Shown one piece after another: positions 35,233 through 43,528 of a stretch of 64,000 nucleotides of DNA (position 1 is its first letter; each line of letters begins with the position of its first letter). The position numbers were made by a program, and so were the translations under genes. The DNA comes from Paenibacillus sp. Soil787 (GTDB lineage Bacteria; Bacillota; Bacilli; Paenibacillales; NBRC-103111). A model generated the notes under the pieces. That model saw nothing but the letters and a program-made list of their open reading frames with translations, was not told the DNA's origin and ran no database searches. Location: assembly GCF_001429545.1 (NCBI RefSeq), contig NZ_LMSP01000003.1, positions 62,001 to 126,000 on the forward strand, given 5' to 3'.

Positions 35233-37098
35233 TCATTGGGTAACTTTAATGATGCATTTATAAATTGTTCCGTAATTGTTGCTTACAGCAGTTATCATTG
35301 CAGTTCCTGTTTTAATTGCAGTCACGACCCCGGTCGTGGTATTCGTTGCAGCTACATCAGGCAAATCTGAAGTCAAAGTAAGTGTATCGATTGTTGCATT
35401 AGACGATTGTCCGCCTATCGTTAGATTGTAGGTCAGTTGTGTAGCTTGTCCTACTTGCAGTTCAATTGTCGGTAACATTGTAACACTGTCAATAAACGGT
35501 GAACTTCCAGCACCGTAAGTTGCTGTCATAACAGAATCAAACAACGTCCCCATCTCACTGCTTGCGATTTTAGAGAAGCCAATCGTTCTGTCTTCACCAC
35601 TACCTGTAGGAATTTTGTAAGTATAGTTCATCAAAGCGTTCCCGGCACTGTCAACGACAACCGCTGGATATTCATAGGTCTCTTTATTATTCATGCCATC
35701 CTTAATCATGATCGGCTTCCAAGTCAATCCTTCATCGGAAGAAAGCAATAAACTGAAAGAATTTCTATTTCCGTCTTGTTTAGGCTTGACTGCGCTGCGT
35801 GCGGTTTCTTGATTTGTAGCTATCAACCAGTCGCCATTTGGAAGCCTGGAAAGTTCAAAGCCGCCATCGTTTTTCAAATAAGGATCGACTTTCGGAACAC
35901 TCCAAGTTACTCCGTAATCGGTTGACTCAGAGTATGTAGTGTGCCATGCCATGCGTCCGTTTCTGCCATCTAACTTACCGCTTCTAAAATAACCGCGAAT
36001 CGTTCCATCTTTCTTTTGAATCAGCGAGCCTTGGATCGTACCTGATCCTACAATTGGGTCACTAAATTTCCAGGTGATGCCGTGATCATCAGTATACGCG
36101 CAAACTGAATTTGACAATGAATCTGAATATAACGGCAAAATTAATCTTTTGGTTACGCCATCTGCAAGTGTTACTTCAATCGGTTTATTTTTTGTTTGCC
36201 ATCCAAGTCTGCGGTAAATGGGTCCCCATGTATTTACGTCATTGTCTGCACCAGAAGCACGCTCAATTGAATTTTTAATAATTGACGGCTCTTTTACGGA
36301 GACTCCTGTGGTAAGCATAGTGATAATTTCATCTGTTCTACCCGCATATACATCGTCGTAAGGCTTCGCGGAATTCAAATATGAAACGTACTGATCATAT
36401 TTATTTCTCATCTGGACAACAAAGCTGTCTGTAATATAACGAGTACCGCCGCCAAACTTTGTAGTTACTGCTACATACTGTGACGGGTCCAGAGGACTTG
36501 TGGGAGTCACTTTACTTGGATTTACAAACTTAATATCAGCACCCTTGATGCGATAGTTCCATTTTCCATTTGAGTATGTGCCTTCGCCAAACATGCCATC
36601 CCCAACATTGGTGTAAATCGGCTGTGGATAGTGCCACTTCGCATTTTCGCCATTGCGAGCGGCATACTCATAGTTGCCCTTATCGGCATACATAAATTTA
36701 GTTTGAGTAGAGACCCATTGGCCATTGTAAATAACGCCGTAGAACAACCATAGTCTTTGTTGGCTATCTACAAAAAGAACCGGGTTATTATCTGGGAAAT
36801 CCCATGTATCATAAACAACAAATGGTTCTGTCCAAGTTTTCCCGCCATCCTTCGAGCGAGAACCGATCAGTTTGGTTAAATTCCCATCTCTTTCTCCATT
36901 TCCGTTAAACCATACAGAGAAAAGCGTGCCATCTGGCAGTTCTACCATAGTGGAACCGTGATTGGCAATGTTGTCGACGGGCATCATTCTAGAATGACTA
37001 ATGCCCAACGGAGCTGCTGCATCCGCAACTACAGAACTAAACATACTGAAAACTAACATTAGAGACAACAGGAGGCTTAAACGTTTCATCTTCTTCAA
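35233..37098 (-). CDS. Secreted sialidase-fold (BNR repeat) protein with Ig-like domain
   Basis: A 621-residue exported paralogue of the previous protein. The signal peptide is MKRLSLLLSLMLVFSMFSSVVADA. Asp-boxes are SRSKDGGKTW, TDDHGITW, SESTDYGVTW and SSDEGLTW. The N-terminal HGSTMVELPDGTLFSVWFNGN matches the BNR_2 pattern. Residues about 540-620 look like a Big_2 domain (LTSDLPDVAATNTTTGVVTAIKTG). The start is TTG at 37098 with AAAGGA upstream, or the ATG three codons later. It is expressed from a promoter nearly identical to that of the mannoside-uptake operon, pointing to joint use in glycan foraging. Confidence 0.85.
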   Translation of the reverse strand: MKKMKRLSLLLSLMLVFSMFSSVVADAAAPLGISHSRMMPVDNIANHGSTMVELPDGTLFSVWFNGNGERDGNLTKLIGSRSKDGGKTWTEPFVVYDTWDFPDNNPVLFVDSQQRLWLFYGVIYNGQWVSTQTKFMYADKGNYEYAARNGENAKWHYPQPIYTNVGDGMFGEGTYSNGKWNYRIKGADIKFVNPSKVTPTSPLDPSQYVAVTTKFGGGTRYITDSFVVQMRNKYDQYVSYLNSAKPYDDVYAGRTDEIITMLTTGVSVKEPSIIKNSIERASGADNDVNTWGPIYRRLGWQTKNKPIEVTLADGVTKRLILPLYSDSLSNSVCAYTDDHGITWKFSDPIVGSGTIQGSLIQKKDGTIRGYFRSGKLDGRNGRMAWHTTYSESTDYGVTWSVPKVDPYLKNDGGFELSRLPNGDWLIATNQETARSAVKPKQDGNRNSFSLLLSSDEGLTWKPIMIKDGMNNKETYEYPAVVVDSAGNALMNYTYKIPTGSGEDRTIGFSKIASSEMGTLFDSVMTATYGAGSSPFIDSVTMLPTIELQVGQATQLTYNLTIGGQSSNATIDTLTLTSDLPDVAATNTTTGVVTAIKTGTAMITAVSNNYGTIYKCIIKVTQ

Positions 37099-37140
37099 AC
37101 TGGGTCACGTCCTTTCATAATGTTAATAAAAACTACCCAC

Positions 37141-37267
37141 TTACACAACGGATCATAGCACACCATTTTTGAGCATTTGAATATCCAAATTGGCGTTTAA
37201 AGCACCGTTTTTCCACTATTCAGGCCTTGTTTCATTTCTCCGCTATGTTGCAAAAAGTCATATTGCA
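37141..37267 (-). promoter_or_regulatory. Promoter segment of the sialidase-like operon (duplicated, copy 2)
   Basis: Nearly identical to 32701-32827. On the minus strand the -10-like TATGAT is at 37152-37157 and the weak -35 TTCAAA at 37176-37181. The gene start follows about 55 bases later. Upstream TTTAAACGCC and AAACGGTGC-type strings are conserved between the copies. Confidence 0.62.
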
Positions 37268-37279
37268 TCCGTGTCAAAC

Positions 37280-37315
37280 AAGAAGACCGCACCCAGCTAG
37301 GGAAGCGGTCTTCTT
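37280..37315 (-). terminator. Terminator after hmgA (duplicated, copy 2)
   Basis: It has the same stem AAGAAGACCGC/GCGGTCTTCTT and loop as 32945-32980, lying 13 bases after the hmgA stop codon. Confidence 0.82.
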
Positions 37316-37327
37316 GTCGGATATTAT

Positions 37328-38479
37328 TTATACCCAGCTGTATGGATAATTCGGATCCTCTAGCTGTGCAGCCCCTTTCACCACACTTAAGGGACGGAAA
37401 GTATCAATCATAACCGCTAACTCTAAAGTCTCTTTTTTTCCGATGCTGGCTTCAATTTTACCTGGATGCGGTCCATGAGGAATCCCTGACGGATGCAAGG
37501 TAATGGAGCCTTGCTTAACACCTTTGCGGCTCATAAAATTGCCTTCGACGTAGTAGAGCACTTCATCACTGTCCACATTGTTATGATAATACGGAGACGG
37601 AATGGAGTCCGGATGGTAATCAAACAATCTCGGAACAAACGAGCAAACGACAAAGTTATTCCCTGCGAAAGTTTCGTGAATGGGCGGCGGCATATGAATT
37701 CGACCTGTTATCGGTTCAAAATCTCCAATGTTGAAAATATAAGGGTACAAATAGCCATCCCAACCAACGACGTTCAATGGATGATAATTATAGATATGGG
37801 AGTGCAAATACCCTCTGGTTTTGGTTCTAACCTCATATTCGCCGAAATCCGTATGGCATTCCAATGTTTCAGGCAGCCGAATATCTCTTTCACAGAAAGG
37901 GCTATGCTCTAGAAGCTGTCCATGCTCATTCCGATAGCGCTTTGGCGTGCTAATCCAACTATTCGTTTCTACGTTCAAAAATTTAGAATCACCTGGCTCC
38001 GGAACGATCCGATAAATCGTGCCCACCGGAATCACGATGTAATCCCCTGGACGGTAGCTGAGTGTGCCAAAGATAGTCTCAACTTTTCCCGTCCCTCGAT
38101 GAACAAACAACAATTCATCCCCGTCCCCGTTGCGATAATAATAATCCATGGTTTGGGTCGGATTGGAAACGGATATTAATATATCTTCATTCCCAAGCAT
38201 GTAGTGCCTGCCGTTTACCGCATCTCCCGTATCTACGTACTGTCCAGCCAGGAAGTGCCTGTATGTCAAAGCTCCTTGTTCTTCAAACTCTATCTTAAAG
38301 GGTGCATAGATATCGGCCTTAACGATGTCCGTCGGAGCGGAATGATGATAAAGAATAGACTGTATGCCCGAAAAACCCTTTGTCCCCATGACTTGTTCCC
38401 GGTACAAAGAACCGTCTTGTTTCCTGAACTGCGTATGTCTTTTTTTGGGAATCTCGCCCATATGGTGATAAAAAGGCAT
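37328..38479 (-). CDS. hmgA: Homogentisate 1,2-dioxygenase
   Basis: A 383-residue cupin-type dioxygenase that opens homogentisate to maleylacetoacetate. Iron ligands are seen as PPPIHETFAGNNFVVC (His, Glu) and GIPHGPHPG (His). ILYHHSAPTDI and VGWDGYLYPYIFNIGDF are strongly conserved family strings. It is somewhat shorter than the human or Pseudomonas enzymes, as is usual in Bacillales. It is the last gene of the operon hppD, unknown, fahA, hmgA, 48 bases after fahA, with AGGAGG before the ATG and a terminator after it. Confidence 0.93.
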   Translation of the reverse strand: MPFYHHMGEIPKKRHTQFRKQDGSLYREQVMGTKGFSGIQSILYHHSAPTDIVKADIYAPFKIEFEEQGALTYRHFLAGQYVDTGDAVNGRHYMLGNEDILISVSNPTQTMDYYYRNGDGDELLFVHRGTGKVETIFGTLSYRPGDYIVIPVGTIYRIVPEPGDSKFLNVETNSWISTPKRYRNEHGQLLEHSPFCERDIRLPETLECHTDFGEYEVRTKTRGYLHSHIYNYHPLNVVGWDGYLYPYIFNIGDFEPITGRIHMPPPIHETFAGNNFVVCSFVPRLFDYHPDSIPSPYYHNNVDSDEVLYYVEGNFMSRKGVKQGSITLHPSGIPHGPHPGKIEASIGKKETLELAVMIDTFRPLSVVKGAAQLEDPNYPYSWV

Positions 38480-38527
38480 ATTAACTCCCTCCTAAGAGTT
38501 CTACTAACAAAACTTACTTCGTAAGCA

Positions 38528-39793
38528 TCAGCTTAGAATTGCCGGCAGCACACGACCGGTTACCTCCCCGAAGCCGACTCTGAAGCCGTCTCCCTGACAC
38601 CAGCCGGTGATCGTTAAACAGTCGCCATCCTCCAGCCAAACACGTTCATCGCCATTGTCCAAATGCAGCGGCTCAGTTCCACGCCATGTCAATTCCAACA
38701 TGCTGCCTCGGGACTCCTTTACAGGGCCGCTAATTGTTCCGGAAGCCAACAAATCCCCGGGGCGCAAATTACAGCCGCTTATCGTATGATGAGCGATCTG
38801 TTGTGCCATCGTCCAATACAAATAGCGGTAGTTACTGACCGAAATACGGTTCGGTCGCTTCATGGCTTCACTCTGCAAATAAACCTCTAATTGGATATTA
38901 AAAGAACCCGTGCTGTTCTGCCGCAAATAGGGAAGTGGTTCCGGATCCTGCTTCGGAGCAGGAACGCGGAATGGCTCCAATGCTTCAAAAGGCACGACCC
39001 ATGGCGATATGGAGGTTGCAAAATTTTTAGCCAGGAAGGGGCCAAGCGGCTGATATTCCCATGATTGGATATCCCGCGCGCTCCAATCGTTTACGAGTAC
39101 AAGCCCAAAGATATAATCTTCCGCTTCTTCAACCGAGACAGGCACACCTTGTTTATTCCCTGTTCCTATCAGACAGCCCATTTCCAGTTCGAAGTCCAGC
39201 TGACGGCTTGAGCCGAAGATAGGTGCAGCCGAGTCTGGCGGCTTCATCTGACCTTGCGGGCGGCGAACATCCGATCCGCTGATAACTACAGAGCTGGCTC
39301 TCCCGTGATAACCCACAGGCAGATGCAGCCAATTCGGCATAAGCGCATTTTCCTTGCCGCGGAACATAATGCCAACATTAGTTGCATGGTCTTTTGAAGC
39401 ATAGAAGTCCGTATAATCACCAATCTCTGCAGGCAGCAGCATCTCTACCTCGCATTGAACATAAAAGGCGGCGGCTCGCAGTTCTTCATTATCGCGTAAA
39501 GTCGGTTCTTCGGCATCTAACAGTCGCCCAATGGTTGCACGAAGCTCCTTCCAAACTGGACGGCTAAGAGACATTAGGGCATTCAATGACGGTTGATTAA
39601 ATATGTTTTTACCGGACACTGCCGTCCGGTCAAAACAGCCGGCAGTGTCTAAAACGGCAAGGTCCAGCACATACTTTCCGATCGCAACGCCGATTCGCGG
39701 TAATCCGCCTTTCAAGGGGCGAAATACACCATATGGCAGGTTTTGTATAGGAAAATGCGAATCCGGCTCCACCTGAATAAAAGAACGGCCCAT
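38528..39793 (-). CDS. fahA: Fumarylacetoacetase
   Basis: A 421-residue enzyme that hydrolyses fumarylacetoacetate to fumarate and acetoacetate, the last step of tyrosine breakdown. It has the N-terminal SH3-like module (FPIQNLPYGVFRP) and the catalytic barrel with FYASKDHATNVGIMFRG, LDFELEMGCLIG (metal-binding acids), VNDWSARDIQSWEY and PLGPFLAKNFATSISPW. The length equals the eukaryote-like long form. It lies 3 bases after the upstream 317-residue unknown gene, so the two are translationally linked. The ATG is preceded by AGAGGAG. Confidence 0.94.
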   Translation of the reverse strand: MGRSFIQVEPDSHFPIQNLPYGVFRPLKGGLPRIGVAIGKYVLDLAVLDTAGCFDRTAVSGKNIFNQPSLNALMSLSRPVWKELRATIGRLLDAEEPTLRDNEELRAAAFYVQCEVEMLLPAEIGDYTDFYASKDHATNVGIMFRGKENALMPNWLHLPVGYHGRASSVVISGSDVRRPQGQMKPPDSAAPIFGSSRQLDFELEMGCLIGTGNKQGVPVSVEEAEDYIFGLVLVNDWSARDIQSWEYQPLGPFLAKNFATSISPWVVPFEALEPFRVPAPKQDPEPLPYLRQNSTGSFNIQLEVYLQSEAMKRPNRISVSNYRYLYWTMAQQIAHHTISGCNLRPGDLLASGTISGPVKESRGSMLELTWRGTEPLHLDNGDERVWLEDGDCLTITGWCQGDGFRVGFGEVTGRVLPAILS

Positions 39794-39796
39794 GGT

Positions 39797-40750
39797 TTAA
39801 CTCCTCTGCTCCAGTAGTTGAAATTCTCGCATCTCGTCACGCGGTTCGTCGAAGCTGCAGCTCCCATAGGAGCATACTCCCTCATTACGATAAGCCTGGA
39901 TGTCAGAAGAAGTCATAGAGAGATGCCTCCACTGCAAGCCGTCACTTGAAAATTTGAAGCTATCTGGAATTTCGTCTTCGATGATTTCCGCTATCTGTTG
40001 AATCTCCAGCTTGTGCGAATTCGCCAGTAATCCCGCAAAAAACACATTTAGAAATCCATGCATCTTCGTCTTAACTTCATTGCGGTACATGCGAAAAGGA
40101 TGATGCAGCCCTGCTGTAAATTTCAAGGAGAGACCTCTGTCTTTGCACCCTGCCAATACAAGGGAGATCTGATTGGACGTAGGGAATGCTTCGGCTGTCA
40201 TGCCTCCGGTTCTTAGTTTAATGCCTAAACGCAATCCACTTGTTTCATTATATGCAGCAACTTCATCCAAATTAGCAAGCATTCTTGATTCCCATTCCGC
40301 ATTTAATGCATAGGTCAATTCGCAAAATGTCCGTAACCCAAGCTTAGATGTCCCTTTCCCGATCGCATCCAGAAGATGAGCCTGTAACCGAATCGGCGGC
40401 AGCGGCAAATCTAGCACATCAATCTGGACTTCATCTTGATATTGATCCCTAAACGCTTGAATCCTCTCGAGATTCTCCGCCAAAAGCTGCATACATGCAT
40501 CAGCCTCGCTGCTTCGATCTCCAATGACTGACAGCATAAGTGGATGATCTCTCGAAAACAATTGCATATAAGGGACTAGTTCTTGCAACCGTGAGACAGG
40601 GATAATAAATTTGCCTATCATCCAGCTATCCTGATCGTGACTATAGGCTTGGTAATTCCGGATTGCTGCTTCAATCGGCAGCCCTGCCGGAGGAAAAAGT
40701 CCCGCATAATCAATTAGCTTCTCCATGAAAAGCCGAACACTCGGATACAT
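39797..40750 (-). CDS. Unknown protein of the tyrosine catabolic operon, TIM-barrel-like
   Basis: A 317-residue cytosolic protein starting SVRLFMEKLIDYAGLFPPAGLP. Alternating strand-helix pattern and strings such as LRLGIKLRTGG, LSLKFTAGLHHPFR and KMHGFLNVF suggest a barrel with Lys, His and Arg in an active site, but I cannot assign a family or reaction. It sits between hppD and fahA, 3 bases from the latter, exactly where a maleylacetoacetate isomerase would be expected; no such gene is present in the window. A role in the isomerase step is an attractive but unproven idea. AGGAGG precedes the ATG. Confidence 0.7.
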   Translation of the reverse strand: MYPSVRLFMEKLIDYAGLFPPAGLPIEAAIRNYQAYSHDQDSWMIGKFIIPVSRLQELVPYMQLFSRDHPLMLSVIGDRSSEADACMQLLAENLERIQAFRDQYQDEVQIDVLDLPLPPIRLQAHLLDAIGKGTSKLGLRTFCELTYALNAEWESRMLANLDEVAAYNETSGLRLGIKLRTGGMTAEAFPTSNQISLVLAGCKDRGLSLKFTAGLHHPFRMYRNEVKTKMHGFLNVFFAGLLANSHKLEIQQIAEIIEDEIPDSFKFSSDGLQWRHLSMTSSDIQAYRNEGVCSYGSCSFDEPRDEMREFQLLEQRS

Positions 40751-40771
40751 CTCCGCGCCTCCTAGATTAAA

Positions 40772-40856
40772 TAGTTTCGGTGTCCCCGCAAATTAATCGG
40801 AATAGACTCCGAAGGCATACGTCACTTTGTGGAGTAAATTAGAGATTCCCGCGGCG
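40772..40856. repeat. Intergenic hairpin repeat (copy 2) overlapping the end of hppD
   Basis: Matches 6001-6077 with a 10-base insertion. It supplies the R-G-N-L C-terminus and stop codon of hppD, as copy 1 does for the LtrA-like gene. CCCCGCAAA and TTTGTGGAG can pair. Confidence 0.75.
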
Positions 40857-41954
40857 GGCCTGTTCTCTTTCAATCGATTCAAACAATGCTTTGAAATTGC
40901 CTTCTCCAAAACCTCTCGATCCTTTGCGCTGGATGATCTCAAAGAATAAAGTAGGACGGTCTACGATAGGCTTTGTAAAAATTTGCAATAAATATCCTTC
41001 ATCATCACGATCAACCAGAATCTTATTTTCGTGAAGCTTTTGAATGTCTTCATCGATCGTACCTACCCGAGCGGAAAGCATTTCATAGTAGGCATCCGGA
41101 GTGTCGAGAAATTCTACGCCATTAGCGCGAAGCTGATGAACGGTATGCACGATATCGTTTGTCAAGATCGCTACATGCTGAACGCCCGCGCCATTATAAA
41201 ATTCAAGAAACTCTTCAATCTGCGATTTGCGCTTTCCGGTTGCCGGTTCGTTCAGAGGGAATTTAATTCGTCCTCCGTTATGCATGACTTTCGACATGAG
41301 CGCCGAGTACTCCGTACTGATATCCTTATCATCAAAGTGAATCATTTGTGTAAATCCCATAACGTTCTCGTAATAGGAAACCCACTCTCCCATCTGTTCC
41401 ACATTTCCAACAACATGATCGACACCAATCAGGCCTGCTTCCTCATAAGGAATCATGTGATCAATCTGATAATAACCAGGCATAAAAATCCCCTTGTAAT
41501 TCTTTCTATCAACAAGCGTATGCACCGTATCGCCGTAAGTTCCTATAGTTGCTTTTATGACTGTTCCGTTTTCATCCGTAAAAACTTGCGGCTCCTGAAT
41601 TGGGATAGCCCCCCTGGAGATAGCCTCCATGTAAGCCCTTTCGACGTCTTCTACACGAAGTGCAATGTCTTTTACTCCTTCGCCATGCTTTTTCACAAAA
41701 TCGCTGATCGGATGATCATCTGAGAGCGAACCGGACACGATAAACCGAGTTTTATTCTGTTCCAACACATAAGAAACTCTATCTCGATGTCCTGTTTCCA
41801 ACCCGGCATAAGCAACAGTCTTGAATCCGAAAGCTTTGCTCAAAAAGTAGCTTGTTTGCTTGGCATTCCCAACATAATATTCGACATAATCAAAGTCATG
41901 AATCGGGAAGAAGTCCTGCTGTTTATCGTTATTGCTCAAAACTTCCTTTTTCAT
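40839..41954 (-). CDS. hppD: 4-hydroxyphenylpyruvate dioxygenase
   Basis: A 371-residue two-module VOC enzyme that turns 4-hydroxyphenylpyruvate into homogentisate. The iron ligands are expected at IGVDHVVGNV, GVQHVAILTND and LFFEIIQRKG in the C-terminal module; GFTQMIHFDDKDISTEYSALMSKV is a family core string, and the end RKGSRGFGEGNFKALFESIE is typical. It is first in the tyrosine operon. The ATG follows CTAGGAGG at about 14 bases. The stop codon and last four residues overlap a dispersed repeat, whose absence in related species could be checked. Confidence 0.95.
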   Translation of the reverse strand: MKKEVLSNNDKQQDFFPIHDFDYVEYYVGNAKQTSYFLSKAFGFKTVAYAGLETGHRDRVSYVLEQNKTRFIVSGSLSDDHPISDFVKKHGEGVKDIALRVEDVERAYMEAISRGAIPIQEPQVFTDENGTVIKATIGTYGDTVHTLVDRKNYKGIFMPGYYQIDHMIPYEEAGLIGVDHVVGNVEQMGEWVSYYENVMGFTQMIHFDDKDISTEYSALMSKVMHNGGRIKFPLNEPATGKRKSQIEEFLEFYNGAGVQHVAILTNDIVHTVHQLRANGVEFLDTPDAYYEMLSARVGTIDEDIQKLHENKILVDRDDEGYLLQIFTKPIVDRPTLFFEIIQRKGSRGFGEGNFKALFESIEREQARRGNL

Positions 41955-42205
41955 AATTTTTCACAGCCTCCTAGGGAATAATATCCTTTTTCTTCATATT
42001 GAGTATAGTGCGCTTCAAGAAATCCTGCAAAAACGTACGATAGAGTATACACGTGTCGACGCACATCCGCTTTAACCTGTTAAAATGCTTGTAGCGTGCA
42101 TCAAAATTCACACTTTAATTTCTCCATCATTTTTTCGTCCTCCTAAAGCATATGATTGTGCCGTTCAAGATGACAAACTTCTATGTTATTGGATCTTTAA
42201 CAAAA

Positions 42206-42262
42206 AAAAGAAAAGCTGCCCCGAAAGTGAGCAATCTCACTTGTGAGTCAGCCTTTTTTATT
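42206..42262. terminator. Structured terminator between the germination and tyrosine operons
   Basis: A-run, AAAAGCTG, then the inner perfect hairpin AAGTGAG-CAAT-CTCACTT, then CAGCCTTTTTT. The outer arms pair with one bulge, and both sides carry A- or T-runs, so it can work in either direction. It lies downstream of the AraC remnant and the germination operon and upstream of hppD. Confidence 0.7.
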
Positions 42263-42270
42263 GAGTCTGC

Positions 42271-42414
42271 TTATTCCCCAGAACGGATTTTGTATATATG
42301 AATGTAGTCCCCATTTTTTTGAAATAGTGTGCTCAAATAATTGGGAGTCACCTGTAACTCGTCCGCCAGTTGCAAAATGCTGATCTCATTCATATAGTTA
42401 TTTTCGATAAAACT
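42271..42414 (-). pseudogene. Remnant of an AraC-type DNA-binding domain
   Basis: In one minus-strand frame, bounded by stops, the residues YMNEISILQLADELQVTPNY and LSTLFQKNG are a clear first helix-turn-helix of an AraC/XylS domain, as in the C-termini of the large regulators in this window. After NGDYIHIYKIRSGE the frame ends. The second helix-turn-helix and everything upstream are missing, so this is a fragment. It lies between the germination operon and the terminator. Confidence 0.78.
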
Positions 42415-42423
42415 TTAAATTAG

Positions 42424-43515
42424 TTATTCACAACGAGTTTGAACGCGGCGAAAATGCCCAACAATCAACATGATAATAGGAAGCGCAATTATATTGATTG
42501 GAAATACATACTTAATCCACACACGATCTGCATATTCCATGACCGAAACTGCATTTGACGGGATAAGCGATATGATGAAAAGAAAAGCTGCCACAAACAA
42601 GACCAAGCTCTTTGAGTTTTTTACGTTTAGGAGCTGTGCCGTTCCATAGCTATTAATAAAGAGATATAAGGATAATTTCACAAACACACTGAAAATCCAT
42701 ATAAAAATAATCCAAACATCCATATTTTGTACAAAATCAAGAAACGAAATAAACCGAACCATCGTAAAATACGGGTAAAAAAGCTGTCCTCCCATCTTTG
42801 TACCGAATGTGGTTATAACCATTATTGTCGAAACGGTTACAAGAAGAGACGGAAACAGAATCGCCACCAATGCAGGTTTTAATGAACGTTCCGGCTTCAA
42901 TAAAAAAGGAGTAATCATCATGATTATGATGGATTCACCGAGAAATGAGGCATTTCTCAAGGAACCCTTTAATATCGGCAGCAAACCGGTATCTGCATAA
43001 ACAGGCAAAAGCAGCTTAAGCTTTAAATTGGTTATGTTCAATAGGAGGGTAAGTACAATTCCCAAAATGAACAATGGACCTGCAATTTCACTAAATCTGG
43101 CTATGCCCTCAATACCACCTTTGTAATTGATGTAGATCATGGCTGTAATCATAATAATGGAAATGACCCAAGACGGCGTATTGTGAAAAAGCATTTGTTG
43201 GAGAAATTCTGACATGACGCGCAAAATGACAGCCGCGACTGTATACCAACCGGCAAGGTAAAGGAGACAGACTGTTCTGCCAACCCATTTACCCAAAATA
43301 CGTTGACTGAACTGTACAATCGTTAGAGATGGGAAAAGTGAGCTTAGTTTTGTAACTGAATAAGTGATCGCCATACCGACGATTCCGGCCATAATAAGAG
43401 AAATCCAAGCATCCTGGCTGGCTATATGAATGGTTGAAGAAATGGTCAACCAAATCGTCATACTAATTTCTACGGTTGCCATCAGCCAAAACAATTGCCA
43501 GTTGGATATCTTCAT
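42424..43515 (-). CDS. Spore germination receptor subunit B, GerB/GerAB family permease
   Basis: A 363-residue protein with about ten membrane helices, related to amino-acid/polyamine transporters. It starts MKISNWQLFWLMATVEISMT, and YINYKGGIEGIARFSEIAGPLF and FLGESIIIMMITPFL are typical of endospore germination permeases. The start at 43515 is preceded by AAAGGAG; a longer frame from a TTG at 43536 would overlap the previous gene. It is third in the A-C-B ordered operon. It forms part of a germinant receptor in the spore inner membrane. Confidence 0.92.
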   Translation of the reverse strand: MKISNWQLFWLMATVEISMTIWLTISSTIHIASQDAWISLIMAGIVGMAITYSVTKLSSLFPSLTIVQFSQRILGKWVGRTVCLLYLAGWYTVAAVILRVMSEFLQQMLFHNTPSWVISIIMITAMIYINYKGGIEGIARFSEIAGPLFILGIVLTLLLNITNLKLKLLLPVYADTGLLPILKGSLRNASFLGESIIIMMITPFLLKPERSLKPALVAILFPSLLVTVSTIMVITTFGTKMGGQLFYPYFTMVRFISFLDFVQNMDVWIIFIWIFSVFVKLSLYLFINSYGTAQLLNVKNSKSLVLFVAAFLFIISLIPSNAVSVMEYADRVWIKYVFPINIIALPIIMLIVGHFRRVQTRCE

Positions 43516-43528
43516 TTCGGTTCTCCTT

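Noticed and set aside
33026..37098. Naming the two propeller proteins as true neuraminidases (nanH)
   Set aside because: Asp-boxes show the fold, but I could not find a clear F-R-I-P motif or all catalytic residues by eye, and the BNR_2 group includes enzymes with other substrates.
41031..41723. A 230-codon plus-strand frame opposite hppD
   Set aside because: It is antisense to a clear dioxygenase; no ribosome site or motif supports it.
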